DNA of 48,772 bases from Gammaproteobacteria bacterium (lineage in GTDB: Bacteria; Pseudomonadota; Gammaproteobacteria; Legionellales; Legionellaceae): the NCBI GenBank assembly GCA_022600575.1, contig JAHZKF010000029.1, forward strand, positions 1-48,772, in the 5' to 3' direction. Below are positions 1-8,954 of the stretch, one piece after another. The position numbers and the translations under genes were made by a program. Each line of letters opens with the position of its first letter. Position 1 is the stretch's first letter. The notes beneath the pieces were generated by a model. It was not told where the DNA came from, made no database searches, and saw only the letters and a program-made list of their open reading frames with translations.

Positions 1-17
1 CATAAAAGATCATCTAT

Positions 18-46
18 TTGACAGCACTTCGAAAGTTTTTTATCAT
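18..46 (+). promoter_or_regulatory. Predicted sigma-70 promoter of rpmH
   Basis: A perfect -35 hexamer TTGACA (18-23) is separated by exactly 17 bases from TATCAT (41-46), which matches the -10 consensus at five of six positions. Transcription would start near 53 and give a leader of about 25 bases before the rpmH start codon. A strong promoter fits a ribosomal protein gene. Confidence 0.75.
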
Positions 47-77
47 GGCCTGCTTTAAAGTTCTATGAGTCTTACCA

Positions 78-212
78 ATGAAACGTACATTCCAACCCAG
101 TAATATAAAACGTAAACGTGATCATGGTTTTCGTGCACGTATGGCTACACGTTCTGGTCGCGCGGTTATTAGACGTAGACGTGCTAAAGGTCGTAGTCGT
201 TTATCAGCTTAA
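78..212 (+). CDS. rpmH: 50S ribosomal protein L34
   Basis: This 44-codon gene encodes the large-subunit protein L34. The product starts [18 protein letters not shown] and ends [13 protein letters not shown], the standard L34 pattern of a short, extremely Arg/Lys-rich protein that binds 23S rRNA. The length is the usual one for the family. It lies five bases before the GTG start of rnpA, the near-universal rpmH-rnpA pairing found beside the chromosomal origin in many bacteria. A strong promoter sits directly upstream. The identification is secure. Confidence 0.97.
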   Translation: MKRTFQPSNIKRKRDHGFRARMATRSGRAVIRRRRAKGRSRLSA

Positions 213-217
213 AACCA

Positions 218-565
218 GTGTATGGCTTTGATAAAACACGTCGCTTATTAAAAAAACAAAACTACAATTATGTTTTTAAAAATGCGACGAAGCTTACAAA
301 TACCGAGTTTACAGTGCTTTTTTGTCAAAATAATTTAAAAAAAGCACGACTTGGATTGGTTTTATCAAAAAAAATGATCAATAAGGCCCATGATAGAAAT
401 CAGATAAAACGGATTTTAAGAGAATCCTTTCGGCTTAACGATGATTTACCGGCTATTGATATTGTGGTTTTAGCAAGACCTGCTGTTAACAAAGCAAGGC
501 CTCATCAAATACGAGCTAATTTGGGTAAACTATGGAACGCATTATCCACACGCTACGGACCTTAA
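218..565 (+). CDS. rnpA: Ribonuclease P protein component
   Basis: This is the protein subunit of RNase P, which helps the catalytic RNA remove 5' leaders from pre-tRNA. The 115-residue product is basic and carries the family signature DRNQIKRILRESFR at about residues 59-72, a variant of the conserved RNRxKR helix that contacts RNA. The start is GTG, five bases after the rpmH stop. The only nearby ATG, at 222, is out of frame. The 3' end overlaps yidD by 34 bases, so the two are probably translationally coupled. The order rpmH-rnpA-yidD-yidC is the classic gammaproteobacterial arrangement. Confidence 0.95.
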   Translation: MYGFDKTRRLLKKQNYNYVFKNATKLTNTEFTVLFCQNNLKKARLGLVLSKKMINKAHDRNQIKRILRESFRLNDDLPAIDIVVLARPAVNKARPHQIRANLGKLWNALSTRYGP

Positions 566-804
566 TTATTTGGCCTATTAAGCTTTACCAATATTTATTA
601 AGTCCTTACTTAGGACCTTGTTGCCGTTTCTATCCCAGTTGCTCTAATTATACAATACAGGCTGTATATAAATACGGACTTTTAAAAGGCATGTGGTTGG
701 CAATTAAACGTATTTTGCGTTGTCACCCCTGGTCTTCTGGCGGATATGATCCGGTGTTACCAATGCATTCTGAAATTAACATTAACCTGAAAAATAAAAC
801 TTAA
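532..804 (+). CDS. yidD: Membrane protein insertion efficiency factor YidD
   Basis: YidD is a small membrane-associated protein that assists YidC/Sec-dependent insertion of inner membrane proteins. The 90-residue product has the diagnostic segment GPCCRFYPSCSNYTIQAV (about residues 28-45) with three conserved cysteines, followed by RCHPWSSGGYDPVLP, which is typical of the family. An amphipathic N-terminus (IWPIKLYQYLLSPYLG) fits peripheral membrane attachment. The start lies inside the end of rnpA and the stop is 12 bases before yidC, so all three are probably in one transcript. Confidence 0.95.
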   Translation: MERIIHTLRTLIIWPIKLYQYLLSPYLGPCCRFYPSCSNYTIQAVYKYGLLKGMWLAIKRILRCHPWSSGGYDPVLPMHSEININLKNKT

Positions 805-816
805 AGAGAAAGTACA

Positions 817-2484
817 ATGGATATTAAACGCGTTATTTTAGGTGCGGCTTTGGCAATGCTTGCATATAGCTTGTGGACAGCATGGCAAGTAGATTACCCA
901 AAAACAGTTGTTTCATCGCAAATAAAACAAAATACAGCCGCTGAAAGCATTTCAAAAGAAACGCTTCTACCAACTTTTGCAGGACCAGATACAAATTCGA
1001 AAAAAACACCTTATCCTGCTGCATCTGAAGTGCAGGAAGGTACGCAAAGTGACGTAAGTAAAGCGATTCAAATTAAAACAGATGTACTTGAACTTCGTAT
1101 TGATTTGACAGAAGGAGATGTCGTATCAGCGCATTTATTAGATTATCCTGAAAGTGCTAGTGAAGAACACCAGCCTTTTTCGCTCTTAAGAGATAAAGAA
1201 GGAGCGCGTTATGTAGCCAATAGTAGCTTATTGATTATTAATCAAGGGGTAATTGAGCCTACAAAACCAGGTTTTAAAGCAGAAAAAAATACATATACAC
1301 TAATGCCTAATCAAGAAGAGTTAACAGTTGCACTGATAGGTCAAAATGAAAGCGGCGTTGCTATTAAAAAAGAATTTATATTTAAGCGAGGCCATTATTT
1401 AATTGATGTTCGATATACGTTAGTCAACCAAGGTGAAGAGACATGGAAAGGTTATTTAAATACGCAACTTTTGCGCGACCTTCCTAAAGAAGATAAATCG
1501 ACACTTTCTCATATTGGGTCATATACAGGTGCTTCCTATTCAAACCCAGGGCACCATCGTTATCAAAAAGTGACTTTTAAAGATATGGATAAAAAGGCGC
1601 TTGATGTAGATGTTGAAGGAGGATGGCTTGCTATGCAGCAACGTTATTTTTTAACAGCTTGGATTCCTACAGCTACTTCAAAAGGACGGTTTTATTCACG
1701 AGCAGTGGGTGGAAGTTATGCAATTGGTGCTGTTAGTCAAACGATTAAATTAGCACCTGGTTCAACCCAAACAGTGGGCTCACAATTGTACTTAGGTCCT
1801 GAAATTGCAGATATATTGAAACCGATTGCTCCAGGGCTTGATTTAACCATTGATTATGGTTGGTTATGGTTTATTTCATCCCTTTTATTTTCAATTATGA
1901 AGATGATTCATTCTGTGATTGGGAATTGGGGGTGGTCAATTGTATTGGTTACAGTTTTAGTTAAACTTGCTTTTTATCGTTTGTCTGCAACCAGTTATCG
2001 TTCTATGGCGGGTATGCGGCAATTACAACCTAAATTACAAGCTTTGCGCGAAAAGTATGGAGACGATAAAGCAAAAATTAGTCAAGCAACAATGGCATTG
2101 TATAAAGAAGAGAAGGTAAACCCATTATCAGGTTGTTTACCAATGCTTGTTCAAATGCCTATATTTATTGCTTTATATTGGGTGCTTATCGAAAGTGTTG
2201 AACTGCGGCAAGCGCCCTTTATATTTTGGATTAATGATTTGGCATCTCCTGATCAATATCATGTATTAACACTTTTGATGGGGGCAACCATGTTGATTCA
2301 ACAAAAGTTGAATCCAACACCACCTGATCCAATGCAAGCAAAATTAATGATGTTCTTACCTGTTATGATGACAGCACTTTTCTGGAATTTTCCATCGGGA
2401 TTAGCGTTATATTGGACTGTAAGTAACACGTTAACCATTCTGCAGCAGTGGTATATCACACGAAAATTTGGAGCAAAGCAGTAA
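817..2484 (+). CDS. yidC: Membrane protein insertase YidC
   Basis: YidC is the Oxa1/Alb3-type insertase of the inner membrane, acting alone or with SecYEG. The 555-residue length fits gram-negative YidC. An N-terminal transmembrane segment (about residues 5-22) is followed by a large periplasmic domain up to about residue 330. The conserved hydrophobic core then includes [20 protein letters not shown], the cytoplasmic helical hairpin [20 protein letters not shown], and the [20 protein letters not shown] segment. The ATG follows AGAGAAAG. The gene ends one base before the mnmE start codon at 2486. Confidence 0.97.
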   Translation: MDIKRVILGAALAMLAYSLWTAWQVDYPKTVVSSQIKQNTAAESISKETLLPTFAGPDTNSKKTPYPAASEVQEGTQSDVSKAIQIKTDVLELRIDLTEGDVVSAHLLDYPESASEEHQPFSLLRDKEGARYVANSSLLIINQGVIEPTKPGFKAEKNTYTLMPNQEELTVALIGQNESGVAIKKEFIFKRGHYLIDVRYTLVNQGEETWKGYLNTQLLRDLPKEDKSTLSHIGSYTGASYSNPGHHRYQKVTFKDMDKKALDVDVEGGWLAMQQRYFLTAWIPTATSKGRFYSRAVGGSYAIGAVSQTIKLAPGSTQTVGSQLYLGPEIADILKPIAPGLDLTIDYGWLWFISSLLFSIMKMIHSVIGNWGWSIVLVTVLVKLAFYRLSATSYRSMAGMRQLQPKLQALREKYGDDKAKISQATMALYKEEKVNPLSGCLPMLVQMPIFIALYWVLIESVELRQAPFIFWINDLASPDQYHVLTLLMGATMLIQQKLNPTPPDPMQAKLMMFLPVMMTALFWNFPSGLALYWTVSNTLTILQQWYITRKFGAKQ

Positions 2485-2485
2485 C

Positions 2486-3838
2486 ATGAAAAGTGACACG
2501 ATTGTGGCGTTAGCAACGCCACCGGGTCGCGGAGGCGTTGGCATTATTCGTTTGTCAGGACCTCTTGCTTATACGATTGCAATGAGGCTTAGTCGGCGTG
2601 AGACTCTTTTAAAACCAAGAGTGGCGTACCACGCCCCATTTTATACAGTAGATTTATCAGATGATATTTTGATAGATACGGGAGTATTACTTTACTTTAA
2701 GGCTCCTAACTCATTCACAGGTGAGGATATCATAGAGTTCCAAGGACATGGCTCACCTATTATGCTCGATCGTTTGATTTCGGAATGTGTTATATGTGGC
2801 GCGCGCTTGGCGCGTCCTGGTGAGTTTTCGGAACGTGCTTTTTTAAACAATAAACTTGATCTAGCGCAAGCAGAAGCGATTGCTGATTTAATTCATGCTA
2901 ATTCAGAAACTGCAGCACGCCTTGCGGTTCGTTCACTGCAGGGAGATTTTTCTCAAAAAATTAATACTATTTGCGAGCAATTAACAGGACTTCGCTTATA
3001 TGTTGAAGCAGCGATTGATTTTTCAGATGAAGAAATTGATTTTTTGAGTGATGGGAAAGTGGCTGCTTTATTTGAAAAAGTGTTTGATGATTTAAAAAGC
3101 TTGCGACAAGGTGCGACAGAAGGTGCGTTACTTCGAGAAGGAGCTGTAGTGGTTATATCAGGTCCGCCTAATGCTGGTAAATCGACAATGTTAAATGCAT
3201 TATCAGGCTATGATGCGGCTATTGTTCATAATGAGGCAGGTACAACACGAGATGTGATGCGAGAAGAGGTTCTAATTGATGATATTCCGCTTCAATTAAT
3301 TGATACAGCAGGCCTTCGTCAAAGTGACAATGTGGTTGAGCAAGAAGGTGTTCGACGTGCAAAAGAAGCAATTAAGCGAGCGGATGCTGTATTAATGATG
3401 GTTGATGCGACAGAAGATAAAGTTGAGCAGTTTCTAGATGATACAACGCAAACTTTAATGCCATCTCATGTGCCAGTGATACGTGTATTTAATAAAATAG
3501 ATAAAACAAAAAAAAGCGCTTCTCGAGAAGGTTTAAAGGTTTATCTTTCAGCAAAGCAGAAAGATGGAATTGGATTTTTAAAATCAGCAATCAAAGAAGC
3601 TTTGGGACATCAACCGACAGAGGGACTTTTTTTGGCGCGTAGGCGTCATATTGAGGCTTTGAATCAAGCGCAATGCTTTTTAGAAGCAGGAAAGGAACAG
3701 TTATTTGAACATGCAGCAGGTGAATTGCTTGCAGAAGATTTACGACAAGCGCATGATGCTTTAGGTGAAATTATAGGTAAAACAACGTCAGATGATTTAT
3801 TAGGAAAAATTTTTTCAACGTTTTGCATAGGTAAATAA
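2486..3838 (+). CDS. mnmE: tRNA uridine-5-carboxymethylaminomethyl modification GTPase MnmE
   Basis: MnmE works with MnmG to place the (carboxymethyl)aminomethyl group on the wobble uridine of several tRNAs. The 450-residue protein has the N-terminal folate-binding region (DTIVALATPPGRGGVGIIRLSG), a helical domain, and an inserted G domain with G1 GPPNAGKST (about residue 225), G3 DTAGLR (about 272) and G4 NKID (about 335). It ends with the obligatory FCIGK motif, whose Cys is needed for modification. I chose ATG 2486, one base after the yidC stop, over an upstream in-frame TTG at 2468 that lies inside yidC, because the family N-terminus begins right at this Met. Confidence 0.96.
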   Translation: MKSDTIVALATPPGRGGVGIIRLSGPLAYTIAMRLSRRETLLKPRVAYHAPFYTVDLSDDILIDTGVLLYFKAPNSFTGEDIIEFQGHGSPIMLDRLISECVICGARLARPGEFSERAFLNNKLDLAQAEAIADLIHANSETAARLAVRSLQGDFSQKINTICEQLTGLRLYVEAAIDFSDEEIDFLSDGKVAALFEKVFDDLKSLRQGATEGALLREGAVVVISGPPNAGKSTMLNALSGYDAAIVHNEAGTTRDVMREEVLIDDIPLQLIDTAGLRQSDNVVEQEGVRRAKEAIKRADAVLMMVDATEDKVEQFLDDTTQTLMPSHVPVIRVFNKIDKTKKSASREGLKVYLSAKQKDGIGFLKSAIKEALGHQPTEGLFLARRRHIEALNQAQCFLEAGKEQLFEHAAGELLAEDLRQAHDALGEIIGKTTSDDLLGKIFSTFCIGK

Positions 3839-3864
3839 AAAAAGTATCTAGACAAGGATGAGTC

Positions 3865-4821
3865 ATGATTTACTCAAATATTTTAGATGTTATTGGACAA
3901 ACCCCTGTTGTAAAAATTAATCATATCGCACGTGATTTAGATTGTGACGTTTATGCTAAGTGTGAGTTTTTAAATCCTGGGGGGTCAGTAAAAGATAGAA
4001 TTGGCTTTGAAATGGTAAAAGAAGCCGAAAAGCGCGGTGATATAAAGCCAGGAGATACTTTAATTGAACCTACTTCAGGAAATACAGGGATTGGAATTGC
4101 GCTAGCAGGTGCTGTTCTTGGCTATAATATTGTTATTACGATGCCTGAAAAAATGAGCCAGGAAAAGCAAGTTGTGCTTGAGCGGTTGGGTGCAACGATT
4201 CACCGTACGCCAACAGAGGCTGCTTTTGATGCACCAGATAGTCATATTTCATTAGCAAGAACGCTTCAAAAAAAACTTCCAAATGCACATATTTTAGATC
4301 AATACGCTAACCCAGATAATCCCAATGCACACTACTATGGAACAGCTGAAGAAATTATAAGTGACTTTGGTGATAGCCTTGATATGGTTGTTGTGGGTGT
4401 TGGTACTGGGGGAACTGTAACAGGTATTGCAAAACGTCTAAAAGAGCATAACCCTACAGTTAAAATAATAGGCGTTGATCCTGTGGGATCAATTTTGGGG
4501 GGGGGAGATGAAGTGAAACCTTATTTGGTTGAAGGAATAGGATATGATTTTTTTCCGGAAGTTTTGGATAACACGCTTATAGATCAGTATATAAAACTAC
4601 GAGATAATGATGCTTTTAAGATGGCTCGACGCTTGATTGAGGAAGAGGGGTTGTTGGTGGGAGGTTCTAGTGGTGGTGCGATGTGGGCAGCACTTAAGGC
4701 TGCTGCCTCGCTTAAAGCAGGGCAGCGCTGTTTGGTGATTTTGCCTGATTCGGTTCGAAATTATATGTCTAAGTATGTGAATGATTCATGGATGCAAGCA
4801 CATGGTTTGTTGGATGATTAA
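3865..4821 (+). CDS. Cystathionine beta-synthase-like PLP enzyme (cysteine synthase family)
   Basis: This fold-type II PLP enzyme condenses serine or O-acetylserine with a thiol. The PLP lysine is Lys43 in NPGGSVKDR. The substrate loop TSGNTG is at 70-75, the phosphate-binding GTGGT at 180-184, and the SSGGA loop near 268. The segments GVDPVGSIL and ILPDSVRNYMSKYVNDSWM resemble cystathionine beta-synthase more than CysK/CysM, suggesting a role in reverse trans-sulfuration. The 318 residues cover only the catalytic core, with no C-terminal CBS regulatory pair. No cystathionine gamma-lyase gene is in the window, so O-acetylserine sulfhydrylase activity remains possible. Its stop codon overlaps that of the convergent gene. 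Confidence 0.85.
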   Translation: MIYSNILDVIGQTPVVKINHIARDLDCDVYAKCEFLNPGGSVKDRIGFEMVKEAEKRGDIKPGDTLIEPTSGNTGIGIALAGAVLGYNIVITMPEKMSQEKQVVLERLGATIHRTPTEAAFDAPDSHISLARTLQKKLPNAHILDQYANPDNPNAHYYGTAEEIISDFGDSLDMVVVGVGTGGTVTGIAKRLKEHNPTVKIIGVDPVGSILGGGDEVKPYLVEGIGYDFFPEVLDNTLIDQYIKLRDNDAFKMARRLIEEEGLLVGGSSGGAMWAALKAAASLKAGQRCLVILPDSVRNYMSKYVNDSWMQAHGLLDD

Positions 4822-5621
4822 AAGCTTAATGAAGTTGAATCATTAGGTCCTACTAGTTTTGGTTCGTCTTGTAGAATAGATGCGCGTGCGAGTCCTATGG
4901 CTAATGCTTCACGGTAGCCATTATAAGTGGGTGATGGATAAGGCTTTGATGAAGATTGATTTAAACTGTCAAGATAAAAGGCCTGCATCTCGTCAGTGGT
5001 TAGATTATCTAAAAACTTATCTTTTGTAGCATCTATTAATTTAAGTAATTGAGCATTTTGTTCACGTATACGTATTATTTGCTCTTGGACTTTAGCATCG
5101 CAAGCTTCGTCAAGTAAGGTGTTTGTTGGATAAGAAGTCCGTTGATTTAAAAACTCAAAGTAGCTGCCAAGTTCAACCGGCACAGAATAGAGCGTTTGAT
5201 GAGGTTGCCAATGAACTGTAAAAGAGGCATTACGCGAAGGATCCATTTTTGTTGGGAGAGTTTGATTATTAGTTGTTTCAGCGAGGTTAAGATTAAGATC
5301 GAGAGCCTCTGATATCGTGTGAATGAGCCATAAGTTTGGATTGGTAAGATGAGTTACGGATGTTTCAAGTGCCCTTTCTTTGATTGCAGTGGTTAAAGAG
5401 TGAATCCATGCTGTCATTTTTTGAGGAGAAGATAAATCTTGAGGGCGTGAGTTTAAAGCCAAATTATCGAGTGTTTCTCTTGATTGGGGTTGATTAGATA
5501 ACAGGTCGGCTGTTATGCGAGTAGCAACAACTACATCAGGTCGACCAATAATGGTAACGGTGGTCGGCGTGTGAAGCGCTTCAGAGTTTACAGTTGCATT
5601 CTTAAAAAAACCGTAAGCCAT
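4818..5621 (-). CDS. Orphan protein of unknown function
   Basis: I do not recognise this 267-residue protein. It has no signal peptide and no obvious transmembrane segment, so it is probably cytosolic or exported by a non-Sec route. It begins MAYGFFKNATVNSEALHTP and is rich in Asn, Thr and Leu. A helical stretch near residues 175-200 (KVQEQIIRIREQNAQLLKLID) could form a short coiled coil. I chose ATG 5621, preceded by TTTGGAA, over a TTG four codons upstream. It is convergent with the cystathionine beta-synthase-like gene and shares a TTAA at the stops. In a Legionella-like genome such an orphan could be an effector, but no clear secretion signal is visible. Confidence 0.7.
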   Translation of the reverse strand: MAYGFFKNATVNSEALHTPTTVTIIGRPDVVVATRITADLLSNQPQSRETLDNLALNSRPQDLSSPQKMTAWIHSLTTAIKERALETSVTHLTNPNLWLIHTISEALDLNLNLAETTNNQTLPTKMDPSRNASFTVHWQPHQTLYSVPVELGSYFEFLNQRTSYPTNTLLDEACDAKVQEQIIRIREQNAQLLKLIDATKDKFLDNLTTDEMQAFYLDSLNQSSSKPYPSPTYNGYREALAIGLARASILQDEPKLVGPNDSTSLSF

Positions 5622-5814
5622 AGTATATTCCAAATGAAAATAAGGTTACTTATAGTATAAAGGAAAATACTAAAAGAAGAAGTGCTCGTAAAAATACAGT
5701 AGGCTTTTAATTATGTTTCTCAAATTATATTTAGGGTGGGTTTTTGGAAAGATAGATAGTTGAGTATAAGAAGAAAGCTTGTTCGACAGATGAAGATGTA
5801 TTTTAAGGGCATTG

Positions 5815-5843
5815 TTGACAAGAGGGAAAAGAGGCCTGATAAT
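5815..5843 (+). promoter_or_regulatory. Predicted sigma-70 promoter of the outer membrane protein gene
   Basis: TTGACA (5815-5820) and GATAAT (5838-5843) are separated by exactly 17 bases. This is a near-consensus promoter about 100 bases upstream of the outer membrane protein start codon, giving a leader of roughly 95-100 bases. It fits a highly expressed porin-like gene. The rest of the 326-base gap between 5622 and 5947 is AT-rich, and I see no gene in it. Confidence 0.7.
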
Positions 5844-5947
5844 TGGTCTGGTGTACGTTTTCGAATGAGCGATGATCGCGTACCGAAAGTTAATACAACG
5901 TTGTGGCTTAATAAACGGAAGCTTATAATAAAAAAGTGGAGAAGCGC

Positions 5948-6940
5948 ATGTTAAATTTAAAAAAGACAGCAGCGGCAGTTCTTGCTCTTAGTAGCAGTGC
6001 TGTATTCGCTGGAACCATGGGACCTGTTTGCAGTGCTGTAAATGTAACAGTTCCTTGTGAAAGTACAGCTTGGGATGTTGGTGCTCGTGCATTGTATTTA
6101 CAACCAGTTTTTTCTGGCGGTGGGTACACCTACGCAGCAGTTAACGACAATGATCGTTATGTCGATTATGGTAACACCTGGGGATGGGGCTTCATGATTG
6201 AAGGCTCTTACCATTTTGAAACAGGTAGTGATGCAAATCTTAACTGGTATCACTTCAGTAAATCAGGTAACAAGAGTTACACTGTAACGAATTCAGGTGC
6301 TTTAGGTAATATTGTTGCTGTTGACAACACCTTTACAGGTACAGCAAGTACCGATCCTAAATGGGATGCTGTTAATTTAGAGTTTGGACAGCATGTTGAT
6401 TTTGGTGAGAAAAAAGACATTCGATTCCATGGTGGTGTTCAGTATGCACGTATTGCAAACACAACAACATTAGCAGGAACGGCTGTTGGTAGCATTACAA
6501 GTATACTTGGAAATGTTGCAGGAACCTATACAGCTTCTTTCCAAAGAAAACCAACTTATAACGGGTTTGGTCCTCGTGTAGGTGCCGATATGGGCTACGC
6601 TTGGGGTAATGGCTTAGGTGTTTATGCAAATGGAGCAATGGCTCTGCTTGCAGGAAGCAGCAAAGTTAGCAACTCTTACACAGATGACCTAGGAAGCGTA
6701 CTGACACAAAGTGCTTCTAAATCAACAATTGCTCCTGAACTTGAAGCGAAGCTTGGTCTTTCTTATGACTACGCTGTAGCGCAGGGTGATTTGACACTTG
6801 ACGTTGGTTGGATGTGGGTTAACTACTGGAATGTGACACAGTCAGCAGCTGGTGTTGGACCACTTACAGTAGCGCAAGAAGGAGACTTCGGCGTTCAAGG
6901 TCTTTATTTTGGCCTGAAGTGGTTGGGTAACGTTGCTTAA
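5948..6940 (+). CDS. Legionella-type major outer membrane protein family beta-barrel
   Basis: This is a 330-residue outer membrane protein. The signal peptide MLNLKKTAAAVLALSSSAVFA is followed by a mature start GTMGPVCSAVNVTVPCEST with two cysteines. The next segment, AWDVGARALYLQPVF, is characteristic of the Legionella OMP family, and the protein ends YFGLKWLGNVA, a typical final beta strand. Alternating aromatic strands and Gly/Asn-rich loops run through the sequence. In Legionella such proteins are disulfide-linked porins and surface antigens. I chose ATG 5948, preceded by GTGGAGAAG, over a GTG 12 bases upstream. It has its own promoter and terminator, so it is probably monocistronic. Confidence 0.9.
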   Translation: MLNLKKTAAAVLALSSSAVFAGTMGPVCSAVNVTVPCESTAWDVGARALYLQPVFSGGGYTYAAVNDNDRYVDYGNTWGWGFMIEGSYHFETGSDANLNWYHFSKSGNKSYTVTNSGALGNIVAVDNTFTGTASTDPKWDAVNLEFGQHVDFGEKKDIRFHGGVQYARIANTTTLAGTAVGSITSILGNVAGTYTASFQRKPTYNGFGPRVGADMGYAWGNGLGVYANGAMALLAGSSKVSNSYTDDLGSVLTQSASKSTIAPELEAKLGLSYDYAVAQGDLTLDVGWMWVNYWNVTQSAAGVGPLTVAQEGDFGVQGLYFGLKWLGNVA

Positions 6941-6962
6941 TAGCACGTCATTTACCAAATTT

Positions 6963-6992
6963 AAAGGCCGTCGAAAACGACGGCCTTTTTTT
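6963..6992 (+). terminator. Rho-independent terminator of the outer membrane protein gene
   Basis: AAAGGCCGTCG (6963-6973) pairs perfectly with CGACGGCCTTT (6978-6988) around a four-base AAAA loop and runs into a T tract ending at 6992. It lies 22 bases after the stop codon and insulates the porin-like gene from the valine operon that starts 22 bases downstream. Confidence 0.93.
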
Positions 6993-7014
6993 GTTTTAAA
7001 TTCAGAGAAGAAAA

Positions 7015-8169
7015 ATGGATTTTCAGCTTAATCAAGAACAAATTTTATTACAAAATATGGCTGCTGATTTTGCACAAACAACGTTTTGGCCAAATGCTGC
7101 AACATGGGATAAGACAGGATATTTTCCAAAAGAAGCATTAAAAGAAGCCGCAACACTCGGTATGGCCGGAATGGTTGCCAATGAAAGTATGGGTGGTTCA
7201 GGGCTTAAACGCTTAGATGCAGTACTTGTGCTTGAGCAATTGGCATCTGCTTGCGTGAGTACGAGTGCGTATTTATCGATTCATAATATGGTGGTTTCAA
7301 TTTTAGATAAGTATGCGAGTCCCTTACTTTGTGATACCTGGGGAAAGCGTTTAACACAAATGGATGTTTTTGGTAGTTATTGTTTAACTGAGCCTGAATC
7401 AGGTTCAGATGCTGCTTCATTGAAAACACGTGCTCGTAAAGAAGGTGATGAATATATTCTAAATGGCTCCAAAGCTTTTATTTCAGGTGGGGGTGTTAGT
7501 GATGTGTATCTTTGTATGGTGCGAACGGGAGATGATACCCATCATGGCATTAGTTGTATCTTAGTTGAAAAAAATACGCCGGGATTAAGTTTTGGAAAAC
7601 AAGAGGAAAAAGTAGGTTGGCATAGTCAGCCAACAGCCATGCTTTTTTTTGAAGAATGCCGCGTGCCAGTTAGTCATCTTGTGGGTGAAGAAGGTATGGG
7701 CTTTAAAATAGCACTTCAAGCTTTAAATGGAGGGCGTGCTAATATCGGCGCATGCTCGCTTGGAGGAGCGCTTGCCTGCATTCGTTTAACAAAAGCGTAT
7801 ATGAATGAGCGCAAACAGTTTGGAAAAACACTTACTGAATTCCAAGCACTTCGTTTCCAGTTTGTGGATATGCTTACTTTATTTAATGCTGCACGATTAA
7901 TGGTGTATCGAGCAGCCGAAGCACTCGACCGAGAAACGCCAGATGCACCGATGCTTGCTGCAATGGCAAAACAATTTGCAAGTGATACGGCGTTCAAAGT
8001 GAGTGATAAGGCCATGCAATTGCATGGTGGTTATGGGTGTTTGAAAGACTATCCTGTGGAGCGTTTTTTTAGAGATTTACGTATTCATCAAGTAGTTGAG
8101 GGTACCAACGAAATTATGAGAGAAATTATCTCAAAAACAGCATTAAATGAAGCATTTATGATTGAATAG
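7015..8169 (+). CDS. Acyl-CoA dehydrogenase, probably isobutyryl-CoA dehydrogenase
   Basis: This flavoprotein introduces the alpha-beta double bond into an acyl-CoA and passes electrons to ETF. The 384-residue length is standard. Family motifs are YCLTEPESGSDAASLKTRA (FAD and substrate binding), LNGSKAFISGG, and the C-terminal RIHQVVEGTNEIMREIISK, in which Glu362 sits at the position of the catalytic base of the medium-chain and isobutyryl enzymes. Co-location with an enoyl-CoA hydratase and a 3-hydroxyisobutyryl-CoA hydrolase points to valine degradation (isobutyryl-CoA to methacrylyl-CoA). The substrate is inferred from context rather than from active-site residues. It is the first gene of the operon, nine bases before the next. 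Confidence 0.88.
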   Translation: MDFQLNQEQILLQNMAADFAQTTFWPNAATWDKTGYFPKEALKEAATLGMAGMVANESMGGSGLKRLDAVLVLEQLASACVSTSAYLSIHNMVVSILDKYASPLLCDTWGKRLTQMDVFGSYCLTEPESGSDAASLKTRARKEGDEYILNGSKAFISGGGVSDVYLCMVRTGDDTHHGISCILVEKNTPGLSFGKQEEKVGWHSQPTAMLFFEECRVPVSHLVGEEGMGFKIALQALNGGRANIGACSLGGALACIRLTKAYMNERKQFGKTLTEFQALRFQFVDMLTLFNAARLMVYRAAEALDRETPDAPMLAAMAKQFASDTAFKVSDKAMQLHGGYGCLKDYPVERFFRDLRIHQVVEGTNEIMREIISKTALNEAFMIE

Positions 8170-8178
8170 GGAGATTGT

Positions 8179-8952
8179 ATGAGCGATGTACTTCATCAAA
8201 TAGAGGCAGGCATTTTAACGATTACATTAAATCGTCCAGAAAAATTAAATGCGCTGAATGAAGAGGTGTTGGATAGTTTAGAGGGGCTTTTTTTTGATGC
8301 AAAGCATAATCCAGATGTAAAAGCTGTACTGATTACAGGTTCAGGAAAAGCGTTTTGTGCTGGTGCTGATATTAGGCGTTTAGCAGAATGCAATGCACAA
8401 ACAGGGTATGCATTTGCACGCGTTGGGCAAGATGTTTTTCGAGCGCTTGAAACGTTAGGGAAACCTTCACTTGCTGCAATTAATGGGTATGCCTTTGGTG
8501 GTGGCTGTGAACTTGCGATGGCAGCAACCCTTCGTATAGCATCTGAAAAGGCACAGTTTGGTCAACCAGAAGTGAAGCTAGGTGTGCTTCCTGGTTATGG
8601 GGGAACACAACGGCTTGCGCGTTTGGTAGGAAAAGGGAGAGCATTAGATTTATGCTTAACCGGGCGTACGATTAATGCGAATACGGCGGAAAATTGGGGG
8701 TTGGTGAGTGAAGTGGTTTCTGGAGGTGCTTTACTTGAGGGTTCAAAAGCCATTCTTGAGCGTATTTTAGCTGTAGCACCGTTGGCTGCAAAAGGGGTTA
8801 TGGAAGTGATTGATACAGGATATGATTTATCTTTGTCAGATGCTTTTGAGTTTGAAGCGTTACATTTTGCTAAAGTGTGTGCAAGTCACGATAAAACAGA
8901 AGGTGTTTCGGCTTTCCTTGAAAAACGTTCCGCCGTATTCAAGGGAGAATAG
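8179..8952 (+). CDS. Enoyl-CoA hydratase (crotonase family)
   Basis: This 257-residue crotonase-fold enzyme adds water to enoyl-CoA. Visible signatures are GKAFCAGADIRRL (oxyanion hole and CoA binding, about residues 56-68), NGYAFGGGCELAMAATLRIAS with the first active-site Glu, and FGQPEVKLGVLPGYGGTQRL with the second. Both catalytic glutamates of true hydratases are therefore present. The neighbours suggest the substrate is methacrylyl-CoA, giving 3-hydroxyisobutyryl-CoA. It is separated by two bases from the next gene and nine from the previous one, so the three genes form a tight operon. Confidence 0.9.
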   Translation: MSDVLHQIEAGILTITLNRPEKLNALNEEVLDSLEGLFFDAKHNPDVKAVLITGSGKAFCAGADIRRLAECNAQTGYAFARVGQDVFRALETLGKPSLAAINGYAFGGGCELAMAATLRIASEKAQFGQPEVKLGVLPGYGGTQRLARLVGKGRALDLCLTGRTINANTAENWGLVSEVVSGGALLEGSKAILERILAVAPLAAKGVMEVIDTGYDLSLSDAFEFEALHFAKVCASHDKTEGVSAFLEKRSAVFKGE

Positions 8953-8954
8953 GT

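Noticed and set aside
542-550. Perfect DnaA box TTATCCACA in the rnpA/yidD overlap
   Set aside because: It is a single isolated copy inside coding sequence without a cluster or AT-rich unwinding region. Another isolated copy lies in the hydrolase gene at 9561-9569. Neither marks an origin.
5760-5954. A 64-codon open frame ahead of the outer membrane protein gene
   Set aside because: It begins with TTG, contains the predicted porin promoter at 5815-5843, and overlaps the real ribosome binding site. It is most likely leader DNA.
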